Counted from the stretch's first letter, positions 28,134-36,447 are shown. The stretch: DNA of 64,000 bases from Streptococcus sanguinis SK355 (GCF_000212855.1 NZ_GL890993.1:1925603-1989602), one strand, 5' to 3'. Numbers and translations are program-made. The notes: a model not told the origin generated them from the sequence alone.

Positions 28134-29915
28134 TCACAATGCCCACCACTGATAAAGTGACCAATAGAGGATATTGGCAACGATAGCTAGAGCAGATAGG
28201 CTAGTCATGACCGTCAGGAAGAGGCGACCTTTTCCAAGACTCTTTCGAGCCTTGCTAAAGAGCGGATAAACCGCACATCCTGCTAAGAATAGGCCCAGTC
28301 CTGCAAAGACCATATAACGCCAAGATTGAACAATTGAGTAATCCTGATTCATGGCAGCCAGTAAAAGCAGAATGAGATTGCCAGCAAACAGCAGCATCCC
28401 TAGAGAAGTCAGGAAATTCCAAATCTTCCAAGAGCGAGGAGCCGAACTTTTTGCTTTACGCAGGATGAGACGGAAACCGCCAATCAGAAAACTAATCAAG
28501 ACATTTCCCAAAGCAAACACGAGCGCCAGAGCTCCGAGAAACACGACTAGATAATGCCTAAAGAGAACTGAATCGGAAATCCTTTCCGCATTAAGGACAC
28601 CAAATTCGAGGCGGTCAGCACCTTGGCTTCGGTCAATAGTCCAGAAAGTGCTCAGCAGATCCGGCTGATCTGAGACTTTGTTAATCTTTTGGATGGCCCC
28701 GGGAATCATGAGCATGAAGGACAGTGGCCCCCTATTATAGCTTCTCAGATAGTGGTAAGAGCCAGGCTTGAATTGCTTTTTAGTAGCTTCGCTGACAGTC
28801 TGCATCTTGCCAAATGTCAGCTCCGGCATTTGAACATTGTAAACTTGTTCATACAGTTGATTGGTTAAGATGACTTGGCCGATGCCATTTTTCAGATCCA
28901 AGTAAAGATAGCTAGAAAAGCCATCAGCATTACCACTGTGTCCCAGCAAGGTAACACCGTAGTGACTGGCCCAAAAGCCATGAGCATTACGAACAATATC
29001 CGTACCAGGGTGGGTAGAGGTTGTTGAGTAAAGCTCGGCCCAAGTTTCTGGACGATGAAAGAGCGTCTTACGTTCCAGCAAGGCCTGGGCGAATTTCTGT
29101 AGGTCTCCTAGAGTCCCCACAGCCCCTCCGACTGGGTACATCCAGAGCTTAAATGGTGTATCACCCAAGAGCTTACCTTGGTCATCATAGCCCTTGTCTT
29201 CCTTGCGCTTTTCCTGTACATAAGCGTTGTCCGATAAGTCAGGCAAGATAGCAGTCCGATCCATGCCCAGCGGCTCAAAAACATGCTCATGGACATAGTC
29301 TGCATACTTCTGCCCAGATATTCGCTCCACGATATAAGATGCTAAAGCCGTGCTGAAGTTAGAGTATGATGTCGTCGTACCCGGCTCAAAGGACTGAATA
29401 GGCTGGTAATCACGGAACTGCTCTTCCAAGTCGCTCTTGTCTCCCTTTTTGTAGAGTGGCATTTCATCAAAGCCAGCCTGATGGTTCATCAGATCCAGCA
29501 TGGTGATAGGCTTATCATAGCGAAGATTGCGGAGAAAGCCTTCTGGCAGATAAGTTTTGATGTCTGCTTCCAGGTCGATTTTGCCCTCTTCCCAGAGCTG
29601 CATGACCGATACCCAGACCGTCAGTTTAGTGATTGAAGCCCATTCAAAAACACTGTCATCGTCAACTTTGACTTTGTTTTCCTTATCCACATATCCAAAG
29701 TTCCCCTTGTAGATGGTCCCGTTTTTATCAAAGACAGCGGTCGTCATTCCGACAGTTGTCTTTTCATGTTCCTTGACAAAACTTTCGATTTTTTGACCGA
29801 TTTGGCTGCGCTCCGTGCCAGAAGGGAGCTTCTGCGAGTCAGCTAAAACAGCGCTCGGTCGGAAGATTCCTAGCGTCAAAATGGTTAAAAGAATGATTAG
29901 AATAGATTTTTTCAT
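28134..29915 (-). CDS. Secreted/membrane serine hydrolase, beta-lactamase class C family (copy A2)
   Basis: A 593-residue intact paralogue of A1: signal peptide ending VLA, catalytic motifs SITK, YSN and HSG (the second Gly-type motif is HSGNADG, differing from HGG in the others), and four C-terminal spans ending LYQWWAL. A-type markers (HRPETWAELY, VRNAHGFW) group it with the 24351 copy. The HxG to HSG keeps the class C pattern H-x-G. It starts 33 bp after copy B2. Confidence 0.87.
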   Translation of the reverse strand: MKKSILIILLTILTLGIFRPSAVLADSQKLPSGTERSQIGQKIESFVKEHEKTTVGMTTAVFDKNGTIYKGNFGYVDKENKVKVDDDSVFEWASITKLTVWVSVMQLWEEGKIDLEADIKTYLPEGFLRNLRYDKPITMLDLMNHQAGFDEMPLYKKGDKSDLEEQFRDYQPIQSFEPGTTTSYSNFSTALASYIVERISGQKYADYVHEHVFEPLGMDRTAILPDLSDNAYVQEKRKEDKGYDDQGKLLGDTPFKLWMYPVGGAVGTLGDLQKFAQALLERKTLFHRPETWAELYSTTSTHPGTDIVRNAHGFWASHYGVTLLGHSGNADGFSSYLYLDLKNGIGQVILTNQLYEQVYNVQMPELTFGKMQTVSEATKKQFKPGSYHYLRSYNRGPLSFMLMIPGAIQKINKVSDQPDLLSTFWTIDRSQGADRLEFGVLNAERISDSVLFRHYLVVFLGALALVFALGNVLISFLIGGFRLILRKAKSSAPRSWKIWNFLTSLGMLLFAGNLILLLLAAMNQDYSIVQSWRYMVFAGLGLFLAGCAVYPLFSKARKSLGKGRLFLTVMTSLSALAIVANILYWSLYQWWAL

Positions 29916-29948
29916 GAGAGACTCCTTTGTGCAATGGAGCTGCGCTTA

Positions 29949-31733
29949 TTACAGACCCCACCACTGATAAAGTGACCAATAGAGAATATTGACAACGATA
30001 GCTAGAGCTGACAGACTAGTCAAGACAGTCAGGTAGAGTTGGCTCTTGCTCAATCCTTTTCTTGCTTTGGTCAGAAGCGGGAAGATTGCACAGCCAGCCA
30101 GAATCAATCCCAGACCAGCAAAGACAATGTAGCGCCAGCTAGCTAGAAAGCTCAGATCGTCGGTAGCAAATGTGTTGAAGAGGAGGAGGAAGTTTATAGC
30201 TACACCTACTCCAGCTAAAGAAGTTAGGTAAGTCCAGATACGAAGAGGTTTTGGTGCTTTAGATTGACCTTTTTTGAAGACCAAGCGGAAGAGATCCAGT
30301 CCGCCCCGTGCCAAAAAGAGAATGATACTGAAAACAATTCCGACTGCCGCTGAAATAAGCAAGGACCAGTCTTTCAGAATCTCGCTATCCTTGACTCTGA
30401 AGTTATCGCCATAGGAAGCTGTTACCTTAGTCTCGTCTCCACTACCGCTGACTACTGAAAAATTCTGACTCAAAAGCGGATTGTCCTTGGATTTCTCAAC
30501 AAACTGAGTGTAAAGCAAGATCCTGGAGATAGACATAGGACCACTGGCAAAGGAGCGAGCAGATCGGTAATTGCCAGACTGGAATTTGTCAAAGGTGGCT
30601 GAGTCCGTCTTTTTCTTAGGTCCAAAAACCAAGGCTGGCATTTCATAGTTATAAACCAACTCATGATCTTGATTCGTCATAACGGTCATACCTATACCAT
30701 TTTTCAAGTCCAGCAGAATATAAGATGAGTAGCCAGTCGAGTTTCCTCCATGGCCAACAAGCGTCGTGCCGTACTCCCGTGTCCAAAAACCGTGCATATT
30801 GAGCGGCATATCCGTTCCTGGATAATTCGAGGTTGCTGTGTAGAGAGTTGTCCAAGTCTCAGCATGCTTGAAAAGCTTTTCTTTCTTCAAAAGCGCTTGG
30901 GCAAACTTCTGGAAGTCAGCCAAAGTGGAAACGGCATTCCCCGCTGGGTAAAGCCCAAGATGGAAATAGCTAGTGCCCATAGATGTCTGACCGTCCGCCC
31001 GATAAGAGATTTGCTTCATCCGCTTCTGGTAAATCTTTGGATTTTCCTTAAAGTCGGCTGATAGAGCAGTGTCTTTCATCCCTAGTGGTTGAAAGATATG
31101 ATCATGGACATAGGCCGAGAAGTCCTGACCGGAGATTCTCTCAACGATATAGGCTGCCAGACTAGCTGAAAAGTTTGAGTAGGCTGTCATGGTGCCTGGT
31201 TCGTAAGACTGTTCTGGCTGATTAACTGCCAGAATCTCCTCAATAGACAAGCCCTTATCTTCCTTGTAGGCGTGGGTAGACTCGCCAAAGCCGGCCTGAT
31301 GGTTCATGAGGTCTGTCATAGTGACGGGCTTGTCGTAGCGCAAAGTCTTCATAAATCCCTCTGGCAGATAGGTGCGAATGTCTTCGTTAAGGTCAATCTT
31401 GCCCTCTTCCCAGAGCTGCATGACGGAGACCCAGATAGCTAGTTTCCCGACTGACCCCCATTCAAAGACGCTGTTTTCGTCGGCTTTAATGCCTTTTTCC
31501 TTGTTCATATAGCCAAAACTACCTTGGTAAATAGTCCCGTCCTTGTCAAAAACGGTTGTTGCCATACCGGCCGTTGTCTTTTCATTTTCCTTGACAAAGT
31601 CTTGGATTTTCTGACCGATTTTGTCACGGTCCGTACCAGACGGCAGCTTCTGCTCCTCAGCCAAGGCGGTAACCGGCCGGAAGAGTCCCAAAGTTATAAT
31701 CGTTAGAAGCGTTAGAATAAATGATTTTTTCAT
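29949..31733 (-). CDS. Secreted/membrane serine hydrolase, beta-lactamase class C family (copy B2)
   Basis: A 594-residue intact B-type paralogue: signal peptide ending ALA, SVGK, YSN and HGG motifs, and four C-terminal spans ending LYQWWGL. B-type markers KHAETWTTLY and PLNMHGFW are identical to those in the broken copy at 26196-27975, of which it is the intact counterpart. Its first ~40 nucleotides are identical with those of A1 and nearly so with B1, suggesting gene conversion between copies. It follows a short ORF (31746-31811) by 12 bp. Confidence 0.87.
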   Translation of the reverse strand: MKKSFILTLLTIITLGLFRPVTALAEEQKLPSGTDRDKIGQKIQDFVKENEKTTAGMATTVFDKDGTIYQGSFGYMNKEKGIKADENSVFEWGSVGKLAIWVSVMQLWEEGKIDLNEDIRTYLPEGFMKTLRYDKPVTMTDLMNHQAGFGESTHAYKEDKGLSIEEILAVNQPEQSYEPGTMTAYSNFSASLAAYIVERISGQDFSAYVHDHIFQPLGMKDTALSADFKENPKIYQKRMKQISYRADGQTSMGTSYFHLGLYPAGNAVSTLADFQKFAQALLKKEKLFKHAETWTTLYTATSNYPGTDMPLNMHGFWTREYGTTLVGHGGNSTGYSSYILLDLKNGIGMTVMTNQDHELVYNYEMPALVFGPKKKTDSATFDKFQSGNYRSARSFASGPMSISRILLYTQFVEKSKDNPLLSQNFSVVSGSGDETKVTASYGDNFRVKDSEILKDWSLLISAAVGIVFSIILFLARGGLDLFRLVFKKGQSKAPKPLRIWTYLTSLAGVGVAINFLLLFNTFATDDLSFLASWRYIVFAGLGLILAGCAIFPLLTKARKGLSKSQLYLTVLTSLSALAIVVNILYWSLYQWWGL

Positions 31734-31745
31734 GATATTTCCTTT

Positions 31746-31811
31746 CTATTTAGCTTCAACAATCGCATAGGCGATACTTCTGTATACCATTCGGATAAAA
31801 ATTCTTAACAT
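31746..31811 (-). CDS. Possible 21-residue peptide upstream of serine hydrolase B2
   Basis: ATG (complement of 31809-31811) with a strong site AAAAAAGGAGAAAGCT just before it, encoding MLRIFIRMVY and eleven further residues ending EAK. The peptide is hydrophobic with basic residues. It stops 12 bp before B2. It could be a leader peptide that couples translation, a small membrane peptide, or a chance ORF. Confidence 0.4.
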   Translation of the reverse strand: MLRIFIRMVYRSIAYAIVEAK

Positions 31812-31846
31812 AGCTTTCTCCTTTTTTATGCAATAATTTACACTAT

Positions 31847-32038
31847 CTAGTCAAAGGTCACAGTTTCTACAGCCACCATCGTCGCTTCATCTTGCTTGAC
31901 ATGTTCCTGAATCTTTTGGACAATCTCAATGGCCGCCGTGTTAGACTTCAAGGATTGCTCCATCGTCTTAGCTTGAGGCGTTTTTACAAGTCCCAGGCTT
32001 AGGACTGTCAAAAGCCAGAGAAATAAAGTTTTTGGCAT
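31847..32038 (-). pseudogene. 5' fragment of a further serine hydrolase paralogue
   Basis: A 63-codon ORF: hydrophobic signal segment (FLWLLTVLSLGLV) then IVQKIQEHVKQDE and MVAVETVTFD, which align with the N-termini of the array members (IGQKIQDFVKEHE, MATAVFDKDG) and stop exactly where their conserved FDK(D/N)G follows. It has AAGGAG upstream and is the first ORF behind the array promoter. It is best read as a truncated leading copy; an independent short secreted peptide is less likely. Confidence 0.7.
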
Positions 32039-32169
32039 GGTTTCTTACTCCTTAGATACAATTTAAAATGACGACCGGAATCTATCACATTCCAGCTCTT
32101 TTTATCTTTTACAAATTTTAGGCCTATTTGTATAATCATTTTATATATATAATTTTTATATACAAGAAG
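32039..32169 (-). promoter_or_regulatory. 5' untranslated leader of the serine-hydrolase array
   Basis: Between promoter and the first ORF lie about 125 transcribed bases. The only structure I see is a short hairpin CTGGAAT / ATTCCGG. No riboswitch was recognised. Confidence 0.4.
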
Positions 32170-32198
32170 ATTATATATAATTTTCCAGTATATGTCAA
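32170..32198 (-). promoter_or_regulatory. Consensus promoter of the serine-hydrolase array
   Basis: Leftward: TTGACA (complement of 32193-32198), a 17-bp spacer and TATAAT (complement of 32170-32175), a perfect sigma-A promoter. It is embedded in repeated A/T motifs: AAAATTATATATA occurs twice (around 32133-32145 shifted and 32171-32184), and the inverted pair TATATAATTTTTTAATTATATA straddles 32205-32228. These could be operators. Confidence 0.8.
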
Positions 32199-32322
32199 AT
32201 TTTTATATAATTAAAAAATTATATATTAAAATCAGCTTAAAAGCTTTGAAACCAATATTCTTAGAGAGCTTATAAAATAGTATCCAAAAAACTTTTAAAA
32301 ATTTTTATTTTTTTGAAAGCGC

Positions 32323-32351
32323 TTGACGAATCTGCTATCTTTTGCTAGACT
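32323..32351 (+). promoter_or_regulatory. Promoter of the ABC-F gene
   Basis: -35 TTGACG (32323-32328), 17-bp spacer, -10 TAGACT (32346-32351). Transcription would start near 32358, giving a leader of about 295 nt before the ABC-F start. Confidence 0.65.
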
Positions 32352-32384
32352 TAAGACAGAACTATTTCGGAGGTACACGGAGAC

Positions 32385-32396
32385 ATGAAAAATTAA
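32385..32396 (+). CDS. Three-codon leader ORF (Met-Lys-Asn) in the ABC-F leader
   Basis: ATG AAA AAT TAA, with GGAGGT (32369-32374) ten bases upstream. Very short upstream ORFs whose translation is stalled by ribosome-targeting drugs are known to control some antibiotic-resistance ABC-F genes; this one has the right place and a good ribosome site. Function is inferred. Confidence 0.5.
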   Translation: MKN

Positions 32397-32564
32397 GTCT
32401 ATTTTTTAAAGGAAACTTTATTTAGTAGATTTTGTCATGTTTCTGCATATCCGAGGGATGTTCGTTTTCGGTGCTTTCTAGCTTCTATTTGCTTATCTTT
32501 AGATCAATCCTGTCGCTCCTATGACAGTGTAAGCTGGAAGCCTATAGATGAATTATCCTACTGG

Positions 32565-32623
32565 GACACTCTTGTGTCTGCTTTGTGCAATCTCAACAGC
32601 TCTGCTAAATAAAGCAGAGCTGT
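32565..32623 (+). promoter_or_regulatory. Attenuator terminator in the ABC-F leader
   Basis: A perfect 11-bp stem ACAGCTCTGCT (32596-32606) / AGCAGAGCTGT (32613-32623) with loop AAATAA is followed by ATTTTGTATT, an intrinsic terminator ending 30 bases before the ABC-F start. A small hairpin GACAC-TCTT-GTGTC (32565-32578) precedes it, and CTGTC / GACAG another 45 bases earlier. The set fits drug-dependent antitermination. Confidence 0.7.
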
Positions 32624-32653
32624 ATTTTGTATTAAAAAACGAAGGAGACATCT

Positions 32654-34180
32654 ATGCTTCAAATAAGAAATCTAACTATCACCCACCTAAAAGACCTGAA
32701 AGAGTTAGTCAAAGATTTGTCACTGACTGTCAATCAAGGAGACAAGGTCGCTATTATCGGTGAGGAGGGCAATGGCAAGTCCACCCTACTCAAGCTCCTG
32801 CTAGACGAGCGACTTGTCAGTTCCTATGTCAGCTACAGCGGCCAGATTGATAAGTCCTATACTGCTGCTGTCTACTTACCCCAGCAGCTACCTTCAGAGG
32901 ATGCCCAACTAACGCTCAATGACTATTTCTTTGGTGATTTTGAGACCGAGCTGGACTATGCCAAGCTCTATCGCTATGCTGGGGAGCTCAACTTTGACAG
33001 CCAGCGTTTCGCCAGTCAGCAGCAGCTCTCTAGCCTATCTGGAGGAGAAAAGCTTAAAGTTCAGCTTATCAAGAAACTTGCCAGTGATTGGGACATTCTC
33101 TTTCTTGACGAGCCCTCTAATGACCTTGATCTCGAGACTCTGACTTGGCTGGAAAACTTTATCAGCCATAGCCAGCAAACTGTCCTTTTCGTCTCTCATG
33201 ACGAGCACTTCCTCGCTCAAGCTGCGACCAAGATTGTTCATCTAGAGCGAATCAAAAAGAAGCAGGAAGCTAGAACCAGCGTCAAGAGTCTGGACTATGA
33301 AAATTACCGAACTCAACGTCAGGAAAACTTTGAAAAACAGGGGCAACTAGCACGAAAAGAGAGGGAAGAACACGCCAAGACCATGGAAAAACACCTACGG
33401 GTTAAGCAGAGTGTGGAGCATACTTTACGAAACACCCATGACGCTACTGCAGGTCGACTGGTAGCCAAGAAGATGAAAAACGTCCTCTCGCAGGGCAAAC
33501 GATTTGAAAAGGCAGGTGCTGAAATGACAGAAATTCCGACACAGGAAGATGCCATCAGCCTTCACTTCTCAGACATAGAAGCTCTGCCATTGACCAAAAG
33601 AATCCTCAAATTAGAAGGAATGAAACTGGAAACAGACGAACGACAACTGGCGGAGAACCTGACTCTGGAGGTCTGCGGCCAGGAAAAAATCGGACTGATT
33701 GGTGCTAATGGCGCAGGCAAGTCTACTCTGCTTAAAGAAATATGGAAAATTCTGCGTGAGCGGACAGATATGCAGGTCGGCTACATGCCCCAGCATTATG
33801 GCGAATTGCTGGCTGATGAGAGCAGTCCTTTAGACTTTCTGACTCCCTCTGGCGACAAGGCCCATGAAGAGAAAATCCTGACTCATCTAGCCAGTCTCCA
33901 GTTCACGCGCGACGAGGCCCGCCATCCGATTGGGCAGCTTTCCGGCGGTCAAAAAGCCAAGCTCCTCCTGCTCAAACTAGTCCTAGACTGTCCCAATGTC
34001 CTCCTTCTGGACGAGCCAACCCGCAACTTCTCTCCCACCTCTCAGCCCCAGGTTCGCCAGCTTTTGGCGACCTATCCTGGCGCCATTATCGCTGTCTCCC
34101 ACGACCGAATCTTTCTCAAAGAAGTCTGCCAGAAGATTTATCGACTGACGGAGACAGGGCTGGAGGAAGTTGAATTATAA
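32654..34180 (+). CDS. ABC-F ATPase, antibiotic-resistance type (ribosome protection)
   Basis: A 508-residue soluble protein with two ABC domains and no membrane spans. Domain 1: Walker A GEEGNGKST, signature LSGGEKLKV, Walker B FLDEPSNDLD. Then a linker of about 90 charged residues (about 190-285), then domain 2: Walker A GANGAGKST, LSGGQKAKL and LLLDEPTRNFSPTS. The DEPTRNFSP motif is shared with VmlR/Vga/Lsa/Sal-type ribosome protection proteins rather than with EttA or Uup. Resistance to lincosamides, streptogramin A or pleuromutilins is plausible; the spectrum cannot be read. AAGGAG precedes the ATG. The leader carries an attenuator. Confidence 0.85.
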   Translation: MLQIRNLTITHLKDLKELVKDLSLTVNQGDKVAIIGEEGNGKSTLLKLLLDERLVSSYVSYSGQIDKSYTAAVYLPQQLPSEDAQLTLNDYFFGDFETELDYAKLYRYAGELNFDSQRFASQQQLSSLSGGEKLKVQLIKKLASDWDILFLDEPSNDLDLETLTWLENFISHSQQTVLFVSHDEHFLAQAATKIVHLERIKKKQEARTSVKSLDYENYRTQRQENFEKQGQLARKEREEHAKTMEKHLRVKQSVEHTLRNTHDATAGRLVAKKMKNVLSQGKRFEKAGAEMTEIPTQEDAISLHFSDIEALPLTKRILKLEGMKLETDERQLAENLTLEVCGQEKIGLIGANGAGKSTLLKEIWKILRERTDMQVGYMPQHYGELLADESSPLDFLTPSGDKAHEEKILTHLASLQFTRDEARHPIGQLSGGQKAKLLLLKLVLDCPNVLLLDEPTRNFSPTSQPQVRQLLATYPGAIIAVSHDRIFLKEVCQKIYRLTETGLEEVEL

Positions 34181-34209
34181 GCAAAAAGAGTTGGGAATCC
34201 AACTCTTTT
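34166..34209. repeat. 44-bp direct repeat, copy 1
   Basis: Covers the last five codons of the ABC-F gene (EVEL and stop) and its terminator. It matches 37051-37094 at 42 of 44 positions, the two differing bases being in the fourth and thirtieth place. Confidence 0.85.
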
Positions 34210-34210
34210 T
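34183..34210 (+). terminator. Terminator after the ABC-F gene (first repeat copy)
   Basis: AAAAAGAGTTGG, loop GAAT, CCAACTCTTTTT directly after the stop. It is part of the 44-bp direct repeat whose second copy is at 37051-37094. Confidence 0.9.
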
Positions 34211-34216
34211 ATCGTT

Positions 34217-34852
34217 TTAACTATAAAGTAAGTTTTCTAAGATTAGAGCTATGCAATCTAACGAGGTCTTCCTTAAAAGAGTTATCTCTTCGTCTGAATG
34301 CGAGGAATACAAAATTTCATCTACAATAGAGGTGATAAAATTAAATAGGACATTAGAAATAGATTTTAGATTTGTTATTTCTTTATTACCTACATAATGT
34401 TTCAAACATTGATAAGTGAGTTCTTTCATTTTATCATTGTGCTGATCCTGTATTTCCTTAACCTCAGGAATGGAATAAGAAAGCATCTCAATTTGCGCGT
34501 GAAACTCTTTATCTTCTAAACTAATTAAATTATCAATTAATTTTCCAATCCAGCCTTTGTAATCACTACTGAATAGCTCCAAATTTTCACTAGTATTCAG
34601 TTGGTTAAAGATTACAATAAACGATTCATTGTAGTCTTTTAATATTAAAGATAAAATCTCTTCTTTATTTGAAAAATAAGAATATAGTGTCCCTATTGAA
34701 ATCCCCGCTTCTTTTGCAATTTCATTAGTGGTAACATTAAAATAATTCTTTTTTGCAAATAATTCTTTCGAAACAGCTAAAATCGTGTTTAATTTATCTA
34801 AACTTCTTTTTTGAACAGGTTTTCGAACTAGTTTCTTTGACAATACTTTCAT
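34217..34852 (-). CDS. TetR family repressor
   Basis: A 211-residue regulator with a TetR HTH at about residues 20-65 (TNEIAKEAGISIGTLYSYFSNKEEIL) and an all-helical ligand domain. It is divergent from the efflux and DUF4097-like genes; two palindromes in the shared promoter region suit it as local repressor and autorepressor. The gene is markedly AT-rich compared with its neighbours, supporting lateral transfer. The inducer is unknown. Confidence 0.88.
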   Translation of the reverse strand: MKVLSKKLVRKPVQKRSLDKLNTILAVSKELFAKKNYFNVTTNEIAKEAGISIGTLYSYFSNKEEILSLILKDYNESFIVIFNQLNTSENLELFSSDYKGWIGKLIDNLISLEDKEFHAQIEMLSYSIPEVKEIQDQHNDKMKELTYQCLKHYVGNKEITNLKSISNVLFNFITSIVDEILYSSHSDEEITLLRKTSLDCIALILENLLYS

Positions 34853-34950
34853 CCCTTCTAAGCAATCTTTCTCTTATGATATCACACTTCCAGTAAAAAT
34901 TCTTTTAAATGCCATGAATAGCAATAATATGCTATTTTATTTTTTAAAAA

Positions 34951-34968
34951 AATGAGTAAATACTCATT
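34951..34968. promoter_or_regulatory. Probable TetR operator 1
   Basis: AATGAGTA-AA-TACTCATT, a perfect 18-bp palindrome six bases before the -35 of the efflux gene. Confidence 0.7.
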
Positions 34969-34973
34969 TTTAC

Positions 34974-35001
34974 TTGACAGAAAAATAAAAAAGAGTACAA
35001 T
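34974..35001 (+). promoter_or_regulatory. Promoter of the DHA2 efflux gene
   Basis: -35 TTGACA (34974-34979), 16-bp spacer, -10 TACAAT (34996-35001), between the two operators. Confidence 0.75.
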
Positions 35002-35006
35002 TAAAT

Positions 35007-35022
35007 ATGAGTTAAAACTCAT
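35007..35022. promoter_or_regulatory. Probable TetR operator 2
   Basis: ATGAGTT-AA-AACTCAT, a perfect 16-bp palindrome closely related to operator 1 and placed over the expected transcription start. Confidence 0.7.
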
Positions 35023-35043
35023 GTTTAAGAAAGGAGAATTGCA

Positions 35044-36447
35044 ATGAATAAAAAAACTATAATAACTATTGCAATGTGTTTGGCTATTTTCTTAGTCATG
35101 CTTGACACAACTATCATGAACATTACGTTGCCTGCTATACAGAAAGGACTAAATGTTGGACTTGACAGTTTATCTTGGGCTTTAAACATTTATACCATTA
35201 TTTTTGCTACATGTACTATCCCATTGAGTAAATTAGCAGATATTTACGGGAAAGGAAAAATTCTTATTATTGGATTAGTACTCTTTGGTATCGGAAGTTT
35301 AATTTCTGGATTGGCAATGGAATTTTATCAGCTTATTTTAGGTAGAGTTATTGCTAGTCTAGGAGCATCAATCTTATTACCAGTAGGAAATATACTAGGA
35401 ATTTCTTCTTGGAAAGTTGAAGATAGATTTAAAATCGTTGCCGCTTTAGGACTCACTCAAGGAGGAGCAGCTGCAATTGGTCCTACACTTGGAGGTATCA
35501 TTACCGATAGCTTATCTTGGCATTGGATATTCTTTATCAATATTCCAATTGTTATAATTGCTCTTCTATTATTGATAAAATCTTTTGACTTTAAAAAAGA
35601 TACTACAGTTTCAACCAGAATTGATTGGTATGGTAGTTTGATTTCTATGATATCACTTTGCTTATTGACTCTCGGGTTAATTAAAGTAAGAGATTGGGGT
35701 TTCAATGACTGGAAGAGCATCACCTGCTTTAGTATTTCTATCATCACAGGTTTTCTATTTATTATTATAGAAAAACAAAATTCCTCTCCAATGATTAATC
35801 TGAATTTATTCAGGATCAAAGAATTTTCATCTGCCTCATTAGTCGCATTTATTGCTCAATTTTTCTACATTGGCGTTATTGTTATTCTACCAACCTTCTT
35901 TACTACTGTTCAAGGGAAGAGTGAATTGGATGCTGCTCTAATACTACTCCCTATGTCGTTAACTGTTTTCATTTTTGGAGGATTAGGAAGCCTAGCAATT
36001 AATAAACTTGGGCCTCGCTTATTGGTATTTACTGGTCTGCTAGCAATTCTAATTTCTTACATATTATTGATAACATTAGATCCTAACAATACACTAACCA
36101 TGAGTTTTTCAACATTAGTTTTGGGGGTTGGCTTTGGTATTATTGCAGGGCCTATTAATGTTTTAGCAGCTTCTACATTAGATGGAGAATTGTTAACGGC
36201 TTCTCAAAGCGTCATTAGTGTTGTAAGGCAAATTGGATCAGTTATAGGAGTTTCCGTATTTATCTCTATACTTACAAATAATATCAAAATTCTAACGATC
36301 CATACTCCTCAGAAAATATCCGAAGCCTACCTATCTATCTATAAAATATGGATTCCTTATCTATTCGCCCTACTTTTCCTTTCCTTATTATTTGCAAAAC
36401 GGGATATTTATTTACAAACAAAGGATATAAAACATGAAAAGAATTGA
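35044..36447 (+). CDS. DHA2-type MFS multidrug efflux transporter (EmrB/QacA family)
   Basis: A 467-residue proton-driven exporter with 14 predicted spans. It has the N-terminal MLDTTIMNITLPAIQ (the family's D-T-T-I/V-x-N motif in TM1), the antiporter motif C region GPTLGGIITDSLSWHWIFFINIP and the loop motif SKLADIYGKGK. AAGGAG precedes the start. Its 3' end overlaps the next ORF by 14 bp, so both are co-translated under TetR control. AT-rich. Drug specificity cannot be read. Confidence 0.9.
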   Translation: MNKKTIITIAMCLAIFLVMLDTTIMNITLPAIQKGLNVGLDSLSWALNIYTIIFATCTIPLSKLADIYGKGKILIIGLVLFGIGSLISGLAMEFYQLILGRVIASLGASILLPVGNILGISSWKVEDRFKIVAALGLTQGGAAAIGPTLGGIITDSLSWHWIFFINIPIVIIALLLLIKSFDFKKDTTVSTRIDWYGSLISMISLCLLTLGLIKVRDWGFNDWKSITCFSISIITGFLFIIIEKQNSSPMINLNLFRIKEFSSASLVAFIAQFFYIGVIVILPTFFTTVQGKSELDAALILLPMSLTVFIFGGLGSLAINKLGPRLLVFTGLLAILISYILLITLDPNNTLTMSFSTLVLGVGFGIIAGPINVLAASTLDGELLTASQSVISVVRQIGSVIGVSVFISILTNNIKILTIHTPQKISEAYLSIYKIWIPYLFALLFLSLLFAKRDIYLQTKDIKHEKN

